17,344 nt of DNA from RGIG5612 sp045546255 (GTDB lineage Bacteria > Bacillota > Clostridia > Lachnospirales > Lachnospiraceae): contig JAZQCK010000072.1 of NCBI GenBank assembly GCA_045546255.1, positions 1 through 17,344 on the forward strand. Reading direction: 5' to 3'. The notes beneath the pieces were generated by a model. It was not told the origin of the DNA, did not search any database, and saw only the letters and a list, made by a program, of their open reading frames with translations. Both the position numbers and the translations under genes were made by a program. Positions 1-7,309 of this stretch are shown in pieces (position 1 is the stretch's first letter; every line of letters starts with the position of its first letter).

Positions 1-1
1 G

Positions 2-397
2 ATCACGAATATCACGATTGATGGTCATATCAACCGGGAATTCATGGGAGAAGCAGAACTTGCGCTTCCGGAGAATCAGGAAGGTACCATTTTCTGGAAA
101 AAGCTGCGTCCTCTTTGCTACGAGATCATCAAGGGACAGAAGGTTCCGCTGCGCTTTAAAATTGTCTTTATGATGCCTTCAGAGACAGTCCTTAGCTTCT
201 TAGACAGTGCAGGACTGGATTATGAGCCTGTTCAGGTGAATGCGCTTTTCTTAAATGTCAATTTTCAGGATGGAAAGCTTGTTTGTACAACGGGAACATC
301 CATGAAAGAATTTACGATGGACAAGAGTCTTGAATATGCCTGGGATGATCAGATGAGCAGATTTCTTATTCGAATTCAGGAAGCTGATAATAAATAG
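2..397 (+). CDS. DUF5721-like protein, 3' part (5' end outside window)
   Basis: The reading frame is open from the first bases of the window, so the gene starts upstream. The internal ATG at 44 is not the start, because the codons before it (ending in D-G-H-I-N-R-E-F) fit the same protein. About 131 residues are visible. The fragment has a WKKLRPLCYEIIKG stretch, an FKIVF strand and a C-terminal segment rich in acidic and aromatic residues. From memory these resemble the DUF5721 family of Clostridia, whose function is unknown. No signal peptide, membrane segment or catalytic motif is visible in this part. An intrinsic terminator follows the stop codon by about 20 bases, so this is the last gene of its transcript and is separate from htpG. 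The coding call is firm; the family name is from recollection of the motif pattern. Confidence 0.72.
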   Translation: MTNITIDGHINREFMGEAELALPENQEGTIFWKKLRPLCYEIIKGQKVPLRFKIVFMMPSETVLSFLDSAGLDYEPVQVNALFLNVNFQDGKLVCTTGTSMKEFTMDKSLEYAWDDQMSRFLIRIQEADNK

Positions 398-415
398 AAT
401 GTACATGAAAGCGTG

Positions 416-458
416 AAAAGAGGAAGTTGGAATAAGGTTCTGACTTCCTCTTTTATAT
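416..458 (+). terminator. Intrinsic terminator after the DUF5721-like gene
   Basis: AAAAGAGGAAGT (416-427) and ACTTCCTCTTTT (443-454) are perfect 12-base inverted arms around a 15-base loop. The right arm ends in a T run followed by AT-rich sequence. It lies 19 bases after the stop codon of the upstream gene. Confidence 0.82.
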
Positions 459-496
459 TTATTGCAATGAATTAACACAAGTTTCACAAAATATTA

Positions 497-523
497 CTAG
501 CACTCTCGAATGAAGAGTGCTAA
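497..523 (+). promoter_or_regulatory. CIRCE operator (HrcA binding site) upstream of htpG
   Basis: CTAGCACTC (497-505), a 9-base spacer and GAGTGCTAA (515-523) match the CIRCE consensus TTAGCACTC-N9-GAGTGCTAA at 17 of 18 arm bases; only the first base differs. CIRCE is the operator of the repressor HrcA, whose gene lies in this window. The site sits 103 bases before the htpG start. The promoter is less clear: TAAAAT at 521-526 is a plausible -10 without a good -35. HrcA control is inferred from the motif. Confidence 0.88.
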
Positions 524-625
524 AATACATTTAAAAGATCTGACACTTAAGATGGTAGGTCGCAGATATGACGATCTACCATCTCATTTGGAAGGCTGAG
601 AGTATAGACAAAAGGAGTGATAAAC

Positions 626-2542
626 ATGGCAACAGAAAAGGGAAGCTTATCGATCAGTAGCGAGAATATATTCCCAATCATAAAGAAATGGCTGTATAAC
701 GATCAGGATATCTTCATGAGAGAGATGATCTCGAATGGATGTGATGCGATCACCAAACTCAGAAAACTTGAGGTTATGGGAGAGTATCAGTTCCCGGAAG
801 ATAACCACTTTGAAATCCAGGTCGTAGCCAACCCGACAAAGAAAACCTTAACCTTCATCGATAATGGTATTGGTATGACCGCAGATGAAGTGAAAGAGTA
901 TATCAATAACATCGCATTCAGCGGTGCAACGGATTTCCTTGAAAAGTATAAAGATAAGGCAAATGATGACCAGATCATCGGACACTTTGGCCTGGGCTTT
1001 TATTCGGCTTTCATGGTTGCAGATAAGGTCACGATCGATACCCTGTCCTATCAGGATGGAGCAAAGGCCGTTCACTGGGAGTGTGATGGCGGAACAGAGT
1101 TTGAGATGAGCGACTCCGATAAAGAGAATGTCGGAACGGAAGTGACGCTCTATCTGAATGAGAACTGCTATGAATACAGCAACGAGTACAGAGTCAAAGA
1201 AGTCATTAATAAATACTGCAGCTTCATGCCTGAGGAGATCTACTTTGTAAATACAGATACGATCGGCAAGGCAAAACCGGAGACGGAAGCAAAAGAAGGG
1301 GAAGAGACAAAGGAAGAAGAGGCTCCGAAGCCATTAAATGACCCGCATCCGCTGTGGACCAAACATCCGAACGAGTGCTCCAAAGACGACTATATCGATT
1401 TCTACCGCAAAGTCTTTAATGATTACAAAGAGCCGTTGTTCTGGATCCATTTGAACATGGACTATCCGTTCAACTTAAAGGGCATCCTTTACTTCCCGCA
1501 GCTGAACAACAGCTATGATACATTGGAAGGTACGATCAAACTGTATAATAACCAGGTATTCATAGCAGATAATATTAAAGAAGTCATTCCGGAATTCTTA
1601 ATGCTTTTAAAAGGCGTGATCGACTGTCCGGATCTGCCGCTGAATGTGTCCAGAAGCGCGCTCCAGAATGACGGTTTTGTAACGAAGATTTCTGACTACA
1701 TTACAAAGAAAGTCGCTGATAAGCTGAGCGGCATGTACAAGGTCGAGAAAGAAGAGTATGAGAAATACTGGGACGACATCAGCCCGTTCATCAAGTTCGG
1801 CTGCCTGCGTGATCAGAAGTTTGCAGAGAAGATGAATGACTATGTTCTGTTTAAAAATCTCGATGATAAATATCTGACGTTCAAGGAAGCGCTGGAAGAG
1901 AACAAAGAAAAGCATGAAAACACAATCTTCTATATTTCTGACAGACATCAGCAAGGCCAGTATATCGAGATGTTTAAGAAGGCAAAGATTGATGCGGTCT
2001 ACTTAGAGCACGTGATTGACTCTGCATATATCCAGCAGCTTGAGATGAAGAATGAAGGAGTGAAGTTCCTTCGCATCGACACCAACCTGGATAAAGCATT
2101 TACCAAGAGAACCTCGAAAAAAGATCAGGCAGAGTTGGATGAGAAAGCAGAAAAGATCCAGGAGCGACTCAGAACGCTGAAAGGCAATGACAAGATCGAA
2201 GTCAAGCTGCAGAATCTGAAGAATATTGATACGGCATCCGTTCTGACTGTTTCCGAAGAGCAGAAGCGTATGGAAGATATGATGATGCAGATGGGTATGA
2301 TGGGCATGGATCAGCCTGGCATGGACCAGTTTAAATCACCGGGAACGCTTGTCCTGAATAACAACCACGAACTGGTGCAGTATGTTCTGGAACATACCGG
2401 AGATGAGGCGAATGAAAACGCAGATATGATGCTGGAACAGCTCTATGATCTGGCGAAACTCGGTAACGAGCCTCTGACCCCGGAAGAAATGTCAAAATTC
2501 ATTGCACGAAGCAACAAGATAATGGTAGAATTAGCGAAGTGA
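626..2542 (+). CDS. htpG: Molecular chaperone HtpG (Hsp90 family)
   Basis: A 638-residue ATP-dependent cytosolic Hsp90 chaperone. The N-terminal GHKL ATPase domain shows the family motifs FMREMISNGCDAITKLR, DNGIGM and GHFGLGFYSAFMVADKV. The middle domain follows with LNVSRSALQND, then a dimerisation domain ending in a helical segment. A short Glu/Lys-rich charged linker (about residues 215-236) joins the first two domains. A methionine-rich stretch (about 549-566) lies where other Hsp90s have an exposed amphipathic client-binding helix. The ATG at 626 is chosen because AAGGAG (612-617) lies 8 bases upstream; the in-frame GTG at 617 overlaps that ribosome site. The length is usual for the family. 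A CIRCE element upstream predicts heat-shock control by HrcA. The last codons and the stop lie inside a GC-rich repeat-like segment. Confidence 0.96.
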   Translation: MATEKGSLSISSENIFPIIKKWLYNDQDIFMREMISNGCDAITKLRKLEVMGEYQFPEDNHFEIQVVANPTKKTLTFIDNGIGMTADEVKEYINNIAFSGATDFLEKYKDKANDDQIIGHFGLGFYSAFMVADKVTIDTLSYQDGAKAVHWECDGGTEFEMSDSDKENVGTEVTLYLNENCYEYSNEYRVKEVINKYCSFMPEEIYFVNTDTIGKAKPETEAKEGEETKEEEAPKPLNDPHPLWTKHPNECSKDDYIDFYRKVFNDYKEPLFWIHLNMDYPFNLKGILYFPQLNNSYDTLEGTIKLYNNQVFIADNIKEVIPEFLMLLKGVIDCPDLPLNVSRSALQNDGFVTKISDYITKKVADKLSGMYKVEKEEYEKYWDDISPFIKFGCLRDQKFAEKMNDYVLFKNLDDKYLTFKEALEENKEKHENTIFYISDRHQQGQYIEMFKKAKIDAVYLEHVIDSAYIQQLEMKNEGVKFLRIDTNLDKAFTKRTSKKDQAELDEKAEKIQERLRTLKGNDKIEVKLQNLKNIDTASVLTVSEEQKRMEDMMMQMGMMGMDQPGMDQFKSPGTLVLNNNHELVQYVLEHTGDEANENADMMLEQLYDLAKLGNEPLTPEEMSKFIARSNKIMVELAK

Positions 2543-2617
2543 GCGTAGCGGACGCCGAGCTTGCTCGAGCGGACATTGCGCGAGAACGGTAAACGAGCAT
2601 AGCGAGTTTAGCAAATT
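2532..2617. repeat. GC-rich AGCG-type repeat segment overlapping the htpG stop
   Basis: The segment contains AGCGAAGTGAG (2533-2543), GAGCGTAGCG (2541-2550) and GAGCATAGCG (2595-2604), short variants of one motif. It also has a compact inverted repeat, CGAGC-TT-GCTCG (2556-2567), and the palindrome GCTCGAGC (2563-2570). Composition differs from the flanks. It fills most of the gap between htpG and the Mrp-type gene and supplies the htpG stop. No T run follows, so it is not an obvious terminator. It resembles small intergenic palindromic repeats seen in Clostridia, but I cannot name a family. Confidence 0.5.
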
Positions 2618-2637
2618 AGTGGGAGGATATAATAATC

Positions 2638-3501
2638 ATGGCAGATGAGAAAAATTTACCTGAAGAAGGTTGTGCACCGGAAGCATGTGCAAGCTGTGCA
2701 AGTGCAGGTTCCTGTCCGAGCGCAAATGGTGGCCCGAAGAGCTTTTTAGAAGAGGCAAACCGTTTTAGCGATATTAAAAAAGTTATTGGTATTGTCAGCG
2801 GAAAAGGCGGCGTAGGAAAATCTTTTGTTACGGGCAGCCTTGCAGTTGAGCTTTCCAAGAGAGGATATAAAGTAGGTATTCTGGATGCAGACCTTACCGG
2901 ACCATCCATTCAGAAGATGTTTGGTGTTCACGGACAGGCAGAAGGCGACATGAACGGAATCTATCCGAAAGAGACCGCCGGCGGCGTCCGCATCATGAGC
3001 ATCAATATGCTTCTTGAAAACGAAGAGGATCCGGTTATCTGGAGAGGCCCGGTCCTTGCAGGCGTTGTAAAACAGTTCTGGACCGATGTTATCTGGGGCG
3101 AGCTTGATTACTTACTGGTTGATATGCCTCCTGGAACCGGCGATGTACCGCTGACGGTATTTCAGTCCATTCCGCTGGATGGTATCGTGATCGTAACAAG
3201 CCCTCAGGATCTGGTTACGATGATCGTGAAGAAGGCTTATAACATGGCAGAGGAGATGAATGTTCCGGTCCTTGGAATCATCGAAAACTACAGCTATCTT
3301 GAATGCCCGGACTGCGGAAAGAAGATCAAAGTCTTTGGTGAAAGCCACATCGATTCTCTGGCAGCTGCTATGAACCTTCCGGTTCTCGGCAAGATGCCGA
3401 TCATGCCGGAACTGACAGAACTTTCTGATGAAGGCAGATTTGACTTCATCAAGAATGATAAGATTGATGACGCCATAAAAGTGATTTCAGAATTACAGTA
3501 A
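2638..3501 (+). CDS. Mrp/NBP35-type P-loop ATPase, Fe-S cluster carrier
   Basis: A 287-residue cytosolic P-loop ATPase of the Mrp/ApbC/NBP35 family, whose members bind Fe-S clusters and pass them to target proteins. The deviant Walker A motif GKGGVGKS is at residues 55-62. DADLTGPS, VDMPPGTGDV and TSPQDLVTMIV follow as expected. A C-terminal CPDC (C223 and C226) matches the conserved CxxC that bridges a cluster between subunits. The N terminus also has Cys at 12, 17, 20 and 26; the CX2CX5C part matches the extra N-terminal cluster motif of NBP35-like members and is absent from short Mrp proteins. The start follows GGGAGGA at 2621-2627. The gene is 95 bases after htpG with no clear terminator between, so co-transcription is possible. 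The family call is firm; the client proteins cannot be told from sequence. Confidence 0.93.
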   Translation: MADEKNLPEEGCAPEACASCASAGSCPSANGGPKSFLEEANRFSDIKKVIGIVSGKGGVGKSFVTGSLAVELSKRGYKVGILDADLTGPSIQKMFGVHGQAEGDMNGIYPKETAGGVRIMSINMLLENEEDPVIWRGPVLAGVVKQFWTDVIWGELDYLLVDMPPGTGDVPLTVFQSIPLDGIVIVTSPQDLVTMIVKKAYNMAEEMNVPVLGIIENYSYLECPDCGKKIKVFGESHIDSLAAAMNLPVLGKMPIMPELTELSDEGRFDFIKNDKIDDAIKVISELQ

Positions 3502-3507
3502 TCGTCT

Positions 3508-4758
3508 ATGAAAAAATTATTGAACATTAAAAAGATAGTGGCAATCATTATGATTGCCACGCTTCAAGTAGCGGTTTTGGCCGGATGCGGACAGAGCGGC
3601 ACTTATGCGACGCAGAAAAACTTTATTACGATCGGCTGTGTCTGCCCATTGACGGGAGACCTTGCTTCTTTTGGCGAGGGTACGCTGGAAACAGAAGAAG
3701 CGGCGGTTGCTGCAATCAATGAGAGCGGCGGCATTTACATTGATACGCTTCAAAGAAAGCTGAAGATCCGCTTCGTTGTTGCAGATTCGAAGTCAACGGA
3801 GGCTGGCACGAAAGAGGCAGCTGAACAGCTGATTGAAGAAGAACATGTAGACCTCATGATCTGCAGCAGTGGAACTTTGACCGCGGTTGCAGCAGCATCT
3901 GTCTGTGAAAAAGCACAGATCCCGTTCTTTTCTGTGAACGCGGAAAACGAAGCATGGCTTGCGGCAGGACCGTTCTCTTATAGCTTTAACTGTTCCTACG
4001 ATGATACTTCCCGTATTGCAGCACTTGCAGACCTTTGGGAAGAGCAGGGGATCGGCTCCGTTGGATTGCTTGCAGTTGATAGTGAAGGTGCAGAGGAGTT
4101 TGCTAACGCACTGAGTGGCTTTGGTGCTGAAAATGGTCTGAAAGTTTCGACACCAGATCTGGTTGATAACGATTCACTTGATTTTGGGAATGCAGCGAAG
4201 GCTCTAGCAGGTGCAAAGGTAGAAGCTGTGGTTTTCTATATGAGCCCTGCAGACTTTACAAAAGCATGGAATAACGACGCAGTAAAAGGCATTTCGCCTC
4301 AGATGAGCGTGCTGATCGATGATCAGCTCTTTACCGGTGAAATCGCAGATATTGCGCGTAATCTGGAAATGAAAGAGTTTTACACCGTCAGCTGCTGGGA
4401 CAAGTCTTATCCATTTGATTCCTCACTGACGGATGAGAATGCAGGCGAGCTCGGGCTCTGGTGGGAAGATACGTTCTTATCTTCCAGTTCGGAACTATTA
4501 GCTTTTAAACATAGCAGTGTAGAAATCGCAATCGCATCAGTAAAACTTGCAATGGCACTCGATGCGGATTCGATTGTTTCTGCGGCTAAGAGTTTGAATG
4601 TGGACACTTTATTGGGTGAAATTGATTTTGACCGTACGAACACTTGCGTTCTTCCTTGCTCCGTTTTGAAATGGAGCATTGATACGTCGACGGCGTCCTG
4701 GGTCAAAGAACTGGTGTCTCATTCCCAGCTGATCGATGTCGAGTTTGACGAAGACTAA
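3508..4758 (+). CDS. Substrate-binding lipoprotein, branched-chain amino acid (LivJ-like) family
   Basis: A 416-residue exported lipoprotein. Residues 1-27 form a lipoprotein signal: Lys-rich start, hydrophobic core, then lipobox LAGC with Cys27 as the lipidated residue. The mature part opens with ITIGCVCPLTGDLASFGEG and AAVAAINESGGI, the pattern of type I periplasmic binding proteins of the LivJ/Peripla_BP_6 class, which feed amino acids or related compounds to ABC importers. A conserved-looking CSSGTLTAVAAASVCEKAQIP region follows. No permease or ATPase gene lies nearby, so it is an orphan here. The start is 6 bases after the previous stop and has no clear ribosome site, which suggests translational coupling with the Mrp-type gene. 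The ligand is unknown. A sensory role, or a partner transporter elsewhere, are both possible. Confidence 0.86.
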   Translation: MKKLLNIKKIVAIIMIATLQVAVLAGCGQSGTYATQKNFITIGCVCPLTGDLASFGEGTLETEEAAVAAINESGGIYIDTLQRKLKIRFVVADSKSTEAGTKEAAEQLIEEEHVDLMICSSGTLTAVAAASVCEKAQIPFFSVNAENEAWLAAGPFSYSFNCSYDDTSRIAALADLWEEQGIGSVGLLAVDSEGAEEFANALSGFGAENGLKVSTPDLVDNDSLDFGNAAKALAGAKVEAVVFYMSPADFTKAWNNDAVKGISPQMSVLIDDQLFTGEIADIARNLEMKEFYTVSCWDKSYPFDSSLTDENAGELGLWWEDTFLSSSSELLAFKHSSVEIAIASVKLAMALDADSIVSAAKSLNVDTLLGEIDFDRTNTCVLPCSVLKWSIDTSTASWVKELVSHSQLIDVEFDED

Positions 4759-4776
4759 ATATTAAGGAGAAGTGAC

Positions 4777-5337
4777 ATGAAAACAAGATATCCTATGACG
4801 ATCGCAGGATGCAAAAGAGAACTTCCTCTTTGCAAAGCATCTGATACACTCGTGATTGCGGGCTTTGTTATCTTCGGTGATGTGGAGCTGACCTGTGCCT
4901 GCGCTGCTGAGCTTTTGAAAAAAGCACCGGAGTTTGACTACATGGTTGCCCCGGAAGCAAAAGCAATCCCTCTGATCCATGAGATGGCAAAGCAGAGCGG
5001 ACGCAATGATTATTTCCTTGTTCGTAAAGCGGCGAAACTTTATATGGACGGCGTCTTTGAAACGGAAGTGAAATCCATCACGACTGCGGCAACGCAGAAA
5101 CTTTATATGGACGGCGCAGATGCGAAGAAGATGAAAGGAAAACGTATCCTGATCTTAGATGATGTAATTTCGACAGGTGAGTCTCTTGCTGCAGTAGAAA
5201 AACTGGTCAATGAGGCAGGCGGCATCGTTGTAGGACGCATGGCGATCCTCGCAGAAGGAGAAGCTGCGGAGCGTGATGACATAATCTTCCTGGAAAAACT
5301 CCCGCTGTTTGACGTAGAGGGAAATCCGTTAGACTGA
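4777..5337 (+). CDS. Phosphoribosyltransferase, adenine phosphoribosyltransferase-like
   Basis: A 186-residue type I phosphoribosyltransferase. The PRPP-binding loop ILILDDVISTGES is clear, preceded by the VAPEAKAIPLIHEMA segment that matches the VGxExRG region of Apt-like enzymes in altered form, and by VRKAAK. Such enzymes join a purine or related base to PRPP to make a nucleotide in salvage; the base used here cannot be read off. The start has AAGGAG 7-12 bases upstream and follows the lipoprotein gene by 18 bases, so they are probably one transcript. The hexapeptide KLYMDG occurs twice, 21 codons apart, encoded by an identical 20-base DNA word. The second copy sits where the family usually has QKLYL or similar. 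A terminator follows. Confidence 0.85.
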   Translation: MKTRYPMTIAGCKRELPLCKASDTLVIAGFVIFGDVELTCACAAELLKKAPEFDYMVAPEAKAIPLIHEMAKQSGRNDYFLVRKAAKLYMDGVFETEVKSITTAATQKLYMDGADAKKMKGKRILILDDVISTGESLAAVEKLVNEAGGIVVGRMAILAEGEAAERDDIIFLEKLPLFDVEGNPLD

Positions 5338-5361
5338 CAGCTATCATATGATCAACGTATC

Positions 5362-5399
5362 AGACTTCCAAAGATTAATTCTTTTGGAAGTCTTTTTTT
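5362..5399 (+). terminator. Intrinsic terminator after the phosphoribosyltransferase gene
   Basis: AGACTTCCAAA (5362-5372) and TTTGGAAGTCT (5383-5393) form an 11-bp stem with a 10-base loop, followed directly by a T run to 5399. It ends the plus-strand unit before the convergent gene. Confidence 0.9.
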
Positions 5400-5417
5400 A
5401 TCCCGAATAACTCCATC

Positions 5418-5447
5418 AAAAAAGGACCTGCGGTGTGCAGGTCCTTT
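5418..5447 (-). terminator. Intrinsic terminator of the minus-strand lipoprotein gene
   Basis: AAAGGACCTGC (5421-5431) and GCAGGTCCTTT (5437-5447) pair over 11 bp around GGTGT. On the minus strand the stem is followed by a T run (A run at 5418-5423 on the plus strand). It lies 15 bases past the stop of the minus-strand gene, so the two convergent units each have their own terminator. Confidence 0.88.
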
Positions 5448-5461
5448 GCGTTAGGCATTCT

Positions 5462-7177
5462 TTAGTTCGCCGTATAGTCGCGGGAGAATGCACCGCCGAC
5501 ATCGTAGTATTTTCCGACACTGGATGCCGCATTCCATGTGATGAATCCGCCTTCTCCGATTCCAGCATCCCAAAGCGCCTGAATCTGCTGTCCCAGGAAG
5601 TTCGAGTCTGCAGAGATGACCGGATCCCAGTGTGGAACGTCGTAGCAGGTCAGCCAGGTTCTGGCGACAGCCGGGTTCGGTGTGATCGTCTGTGCTTCTG
5701 CTGCATGCACTGCCCAGTTATAGACGGTGGTGTAGGAATCTGACCATGTGTCAACATCACGTCCGAAATGATCAACGTATGGCATAGAGCTGATCGCATC
5801 AACGATCATGGAGATTGCCGGCCAGTACTGACCATATGCGGTTACATATCCGTTGGAACATTCGCCAAAGACATCGACAGAGAAGTATGCGCCTGCTTTA
5901 TGAATCTGATCTGCCGCATAGAAGCAGAAATTCTGGATTGCTTCCGCCTTTTCTTCTCCATAGGTGTTCTTGAAATCAGCGCCGCCGTCTCTTGAAAGGA
6001 AGAAGGTGTCTTCCGGGAAGCGGACATAGTCGAACTGAATTTCGTCAAAGCCCATTTCCTCGACCGCGGAGACTGCAAGCTTCACGTTGTATTCCCAGGC
6101 AAGTCGGGAGTAAGCCGTTGGCCACTCCTGATTGACTCCGTTGTTATAGATACATTCATCCGGATTGTCAGCTGCAAACTGTTCGTCATTGAAGACCACG
6201 ATACGACCGATCGTCCAAATACCTGCAGCTTTTACTTTGTCAACAGCCGCTTTGTAATCGGCGACATCATGATATGACTTTTCAAAAGAAGTCGGGGAGT
6301 ATTCCTTTGCTACGTCTGCGTGATATGCGAGAGAGCCGTCCTTGATATCGATAACGAAAGCATTGCAACCGATCTCCTTTGCGCAATCAATATAGGTGTC
6401 GATCACGTCGATCGTTCCGGCATTCATGTATAACGTTTTTGCCTCTGCCGGCATCACCTTATCGGTATCAAAGGATTTATCATAAGGGAAATAATCCATT
6501 GCTGTCGGAGGACCGCAGTAAAGCTCGGAATCATAGATCTTATCTTTATTCAGATCATAGTATTCGGTGTTGACCGCATCGGCCTCTTCCTGCGTCTTGA
6601 CCAGATACTTACTGAAGACAAAACCCTCCGTCTCGCCGGATTTTACTTTGTACATTTCAACGGTTCCATCTTCGCGGAGCGTATCAAAACCGGTGATCTC
6701 CAAAGGGGTGCCTTTCTTAAAGAAGGAAGCGATGTCCGGAGTATCAGGGTTTTCATAAACCGTTACAGGCGTTCTTACAAAACAAGCCGTCTCGAGAACA
6801 GTTGCATCCTGAGAGTCCACCAAGTCGGCTTCCAACATGTAGTGAACCGGAGGTTCCTCGTCTGTATCAGCAGTCTGCGGCTCTTCTTCCATCCGAAGAT
6901 AGTTTGTCTCAGCAACGACTTCCGGGGTAGGGAATACGTTGACGGCCGATCCTCTCGGGATCGTGAATGCAACTGAGGCTTCCTTTTCTTTTGTTTCCTC
7001 ATTTTCTTTCAGCTCATAGACAGTCACTTCGGTCGTATCTGATGCAGCGTATTTCACAACAGATGCTTCTTTCGGTGTTGATTCACCGCAGGAAGTCAGC
7101 GATACTAAAACGCCGCAGATCACGACGATCAGACATGCCGATATAATGGCCGGAAGAAATTTAACGATTTTTTTCAT
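5462..7177 (-). CDS. Lipoprotein with SH3-like region and DUF4015 glycosidase-like domain
   Basis: A 571-residue surface lipoprotein. Residues 1-30 are a signal peptide with a long hydrophobic core and lipobox LTSC (Cys30). Residues of about 40-200 look like one or two bacterial SH3-type modules, for example around VTVYENPDTP and EGFVFSKYLV. From about residue 248 the sequence matches the DUF4015 (putative glycosyl hydrolase, TIM-barrel) family: FVIDIKDGSLAY, GIWTIGRIVVFND, LAWEYNVKLAVSAV and FDEIQFDYVRFPED, ending with a WPAISMIVDAISSMPYVDHFG segment. Members are thought to act on cell-wall or other glycans, but substrate and catalysis are unproven to my knowledge. The start follows AGGGTGAG. 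A promoter lies upstream and a terminator downstream, so it is monocistronic and convergent with the phosphoribosyltransferase gene. Confidence 0.9.
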   Translation of the reverse strand: MKKIVKFLPAIISACLIVVICGVLVSLTSCGESTPKEASVVKYAASDTTEVTVYELKENEETKEKEASVAFTIPRGSAVNVFPTPEVVAETNYLRMEEEPQTADTDEEPPVHYMLEADLVDSQDATVLETACFVRTPVTVYENPDTPDIASFFKKGTPLEITGFDTLREDGTVEMYKVKSGETEGFVFSKYLVKTQEEADAVNTEYYDLNKDKIYDSELYCGPPTAMDYFPYDKSFDTDKVMPAEAKTLYMNAGTIDVIDTYIDCAKEIGCNAFVIDIKDGSLAYHADVAKEYSPTSFEKSYHDVADYKAAVDKVKAAGIWTIGRIVVFNDEQFAADNPDECIYNNGVNQEWPTAYSRLAWEYNVKLAVSAVEEMGFDEIQFDYVRFPEDTFFLSRDGGADFKNTYGEEKAEAIQNFCFYAADQIHKAGAYFSVDVFGECSNGYVTAYGQYWPAISMIVDAISSMPYVDHFGRDVDTWSDSYTTVYNWAVHAAEAQTITPNPAVARTWLTCYDVPHWDPVISADSNFLGQQIQALWDAGIGEGGFITWNAASSVGKYYDVGGAFSRDYTAN

Positions 7178-7216
7178 GATCTCACCCTAAAATATCTTTT
7201 CCTATAGTTATGATTC

Positions 7217-7245
7217 ATTCTATTACAATTCGGGCGCTTTCTCAA
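7217..7245 (-). promoter_or_regulatory. Sigma-A-type promoter of the DUF4015 lipoprotein gene
   Basis: Read on the minus strand, TTGAGA (7245-7240) and TAGAAT (7222-7217) are separated by 17 bases, 5 of 6 matches to each consensus hexamer. The start codon lies about 40 bases downstream, leaving room for a normal leader with a ribosome site. Confidence 0.72.
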
Positions 7246-7253
7246 GAGTGGAT

Positions 7254-7279
7254 AATGTCAAGTAAAAATACTTGACATT
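7254..7279. promoter_or_regulatory. Perfect palindrome covering the ylxM -35 box
   Basis: AATGTCAAGTA (7254-7264) and TACTTGACATT (7269-7279) are exact 11-base inverted arms with spacer AAAA. The right arm contains the -35 hexamer of the ylxM promoter; the left edge is 9 bases from the -35 box of the divergent gene. The position suits an operator for both genes, but no regulator is known. Confidence 0.55.
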
Positions 7280-7300
7280 GCATGGCGGGTATAGTAATAT
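7272..7300 (+). promoter_or_regulatory. Consensus sigma-A promoter of the ylxM-ffh block
   Basis: TTGACA (7272-7277), a 17-base spacer and TAATAT (7295-7300) match the consensus at 11 of 12 bases. The expected transcript start is near 7306-7308, only a few bases before the ylxM ATG at 7310. Confidence 0.82.
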
Positions 7301-7309
7301 GGCAAAGCT

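Noticed and set aside
617..625. GTG start for htpG
   Set aside because: The GTG overlaps the AAGGAG ribosome site that serves the ATG at 626.
5348..5780. 13-base word ATGATCAACGTAT at 5348-5360 and 5768-5780
   Set aside because: One copy is within a coding region and one in a spacer, with no similarity beyond the word, so chance is the simplest account.
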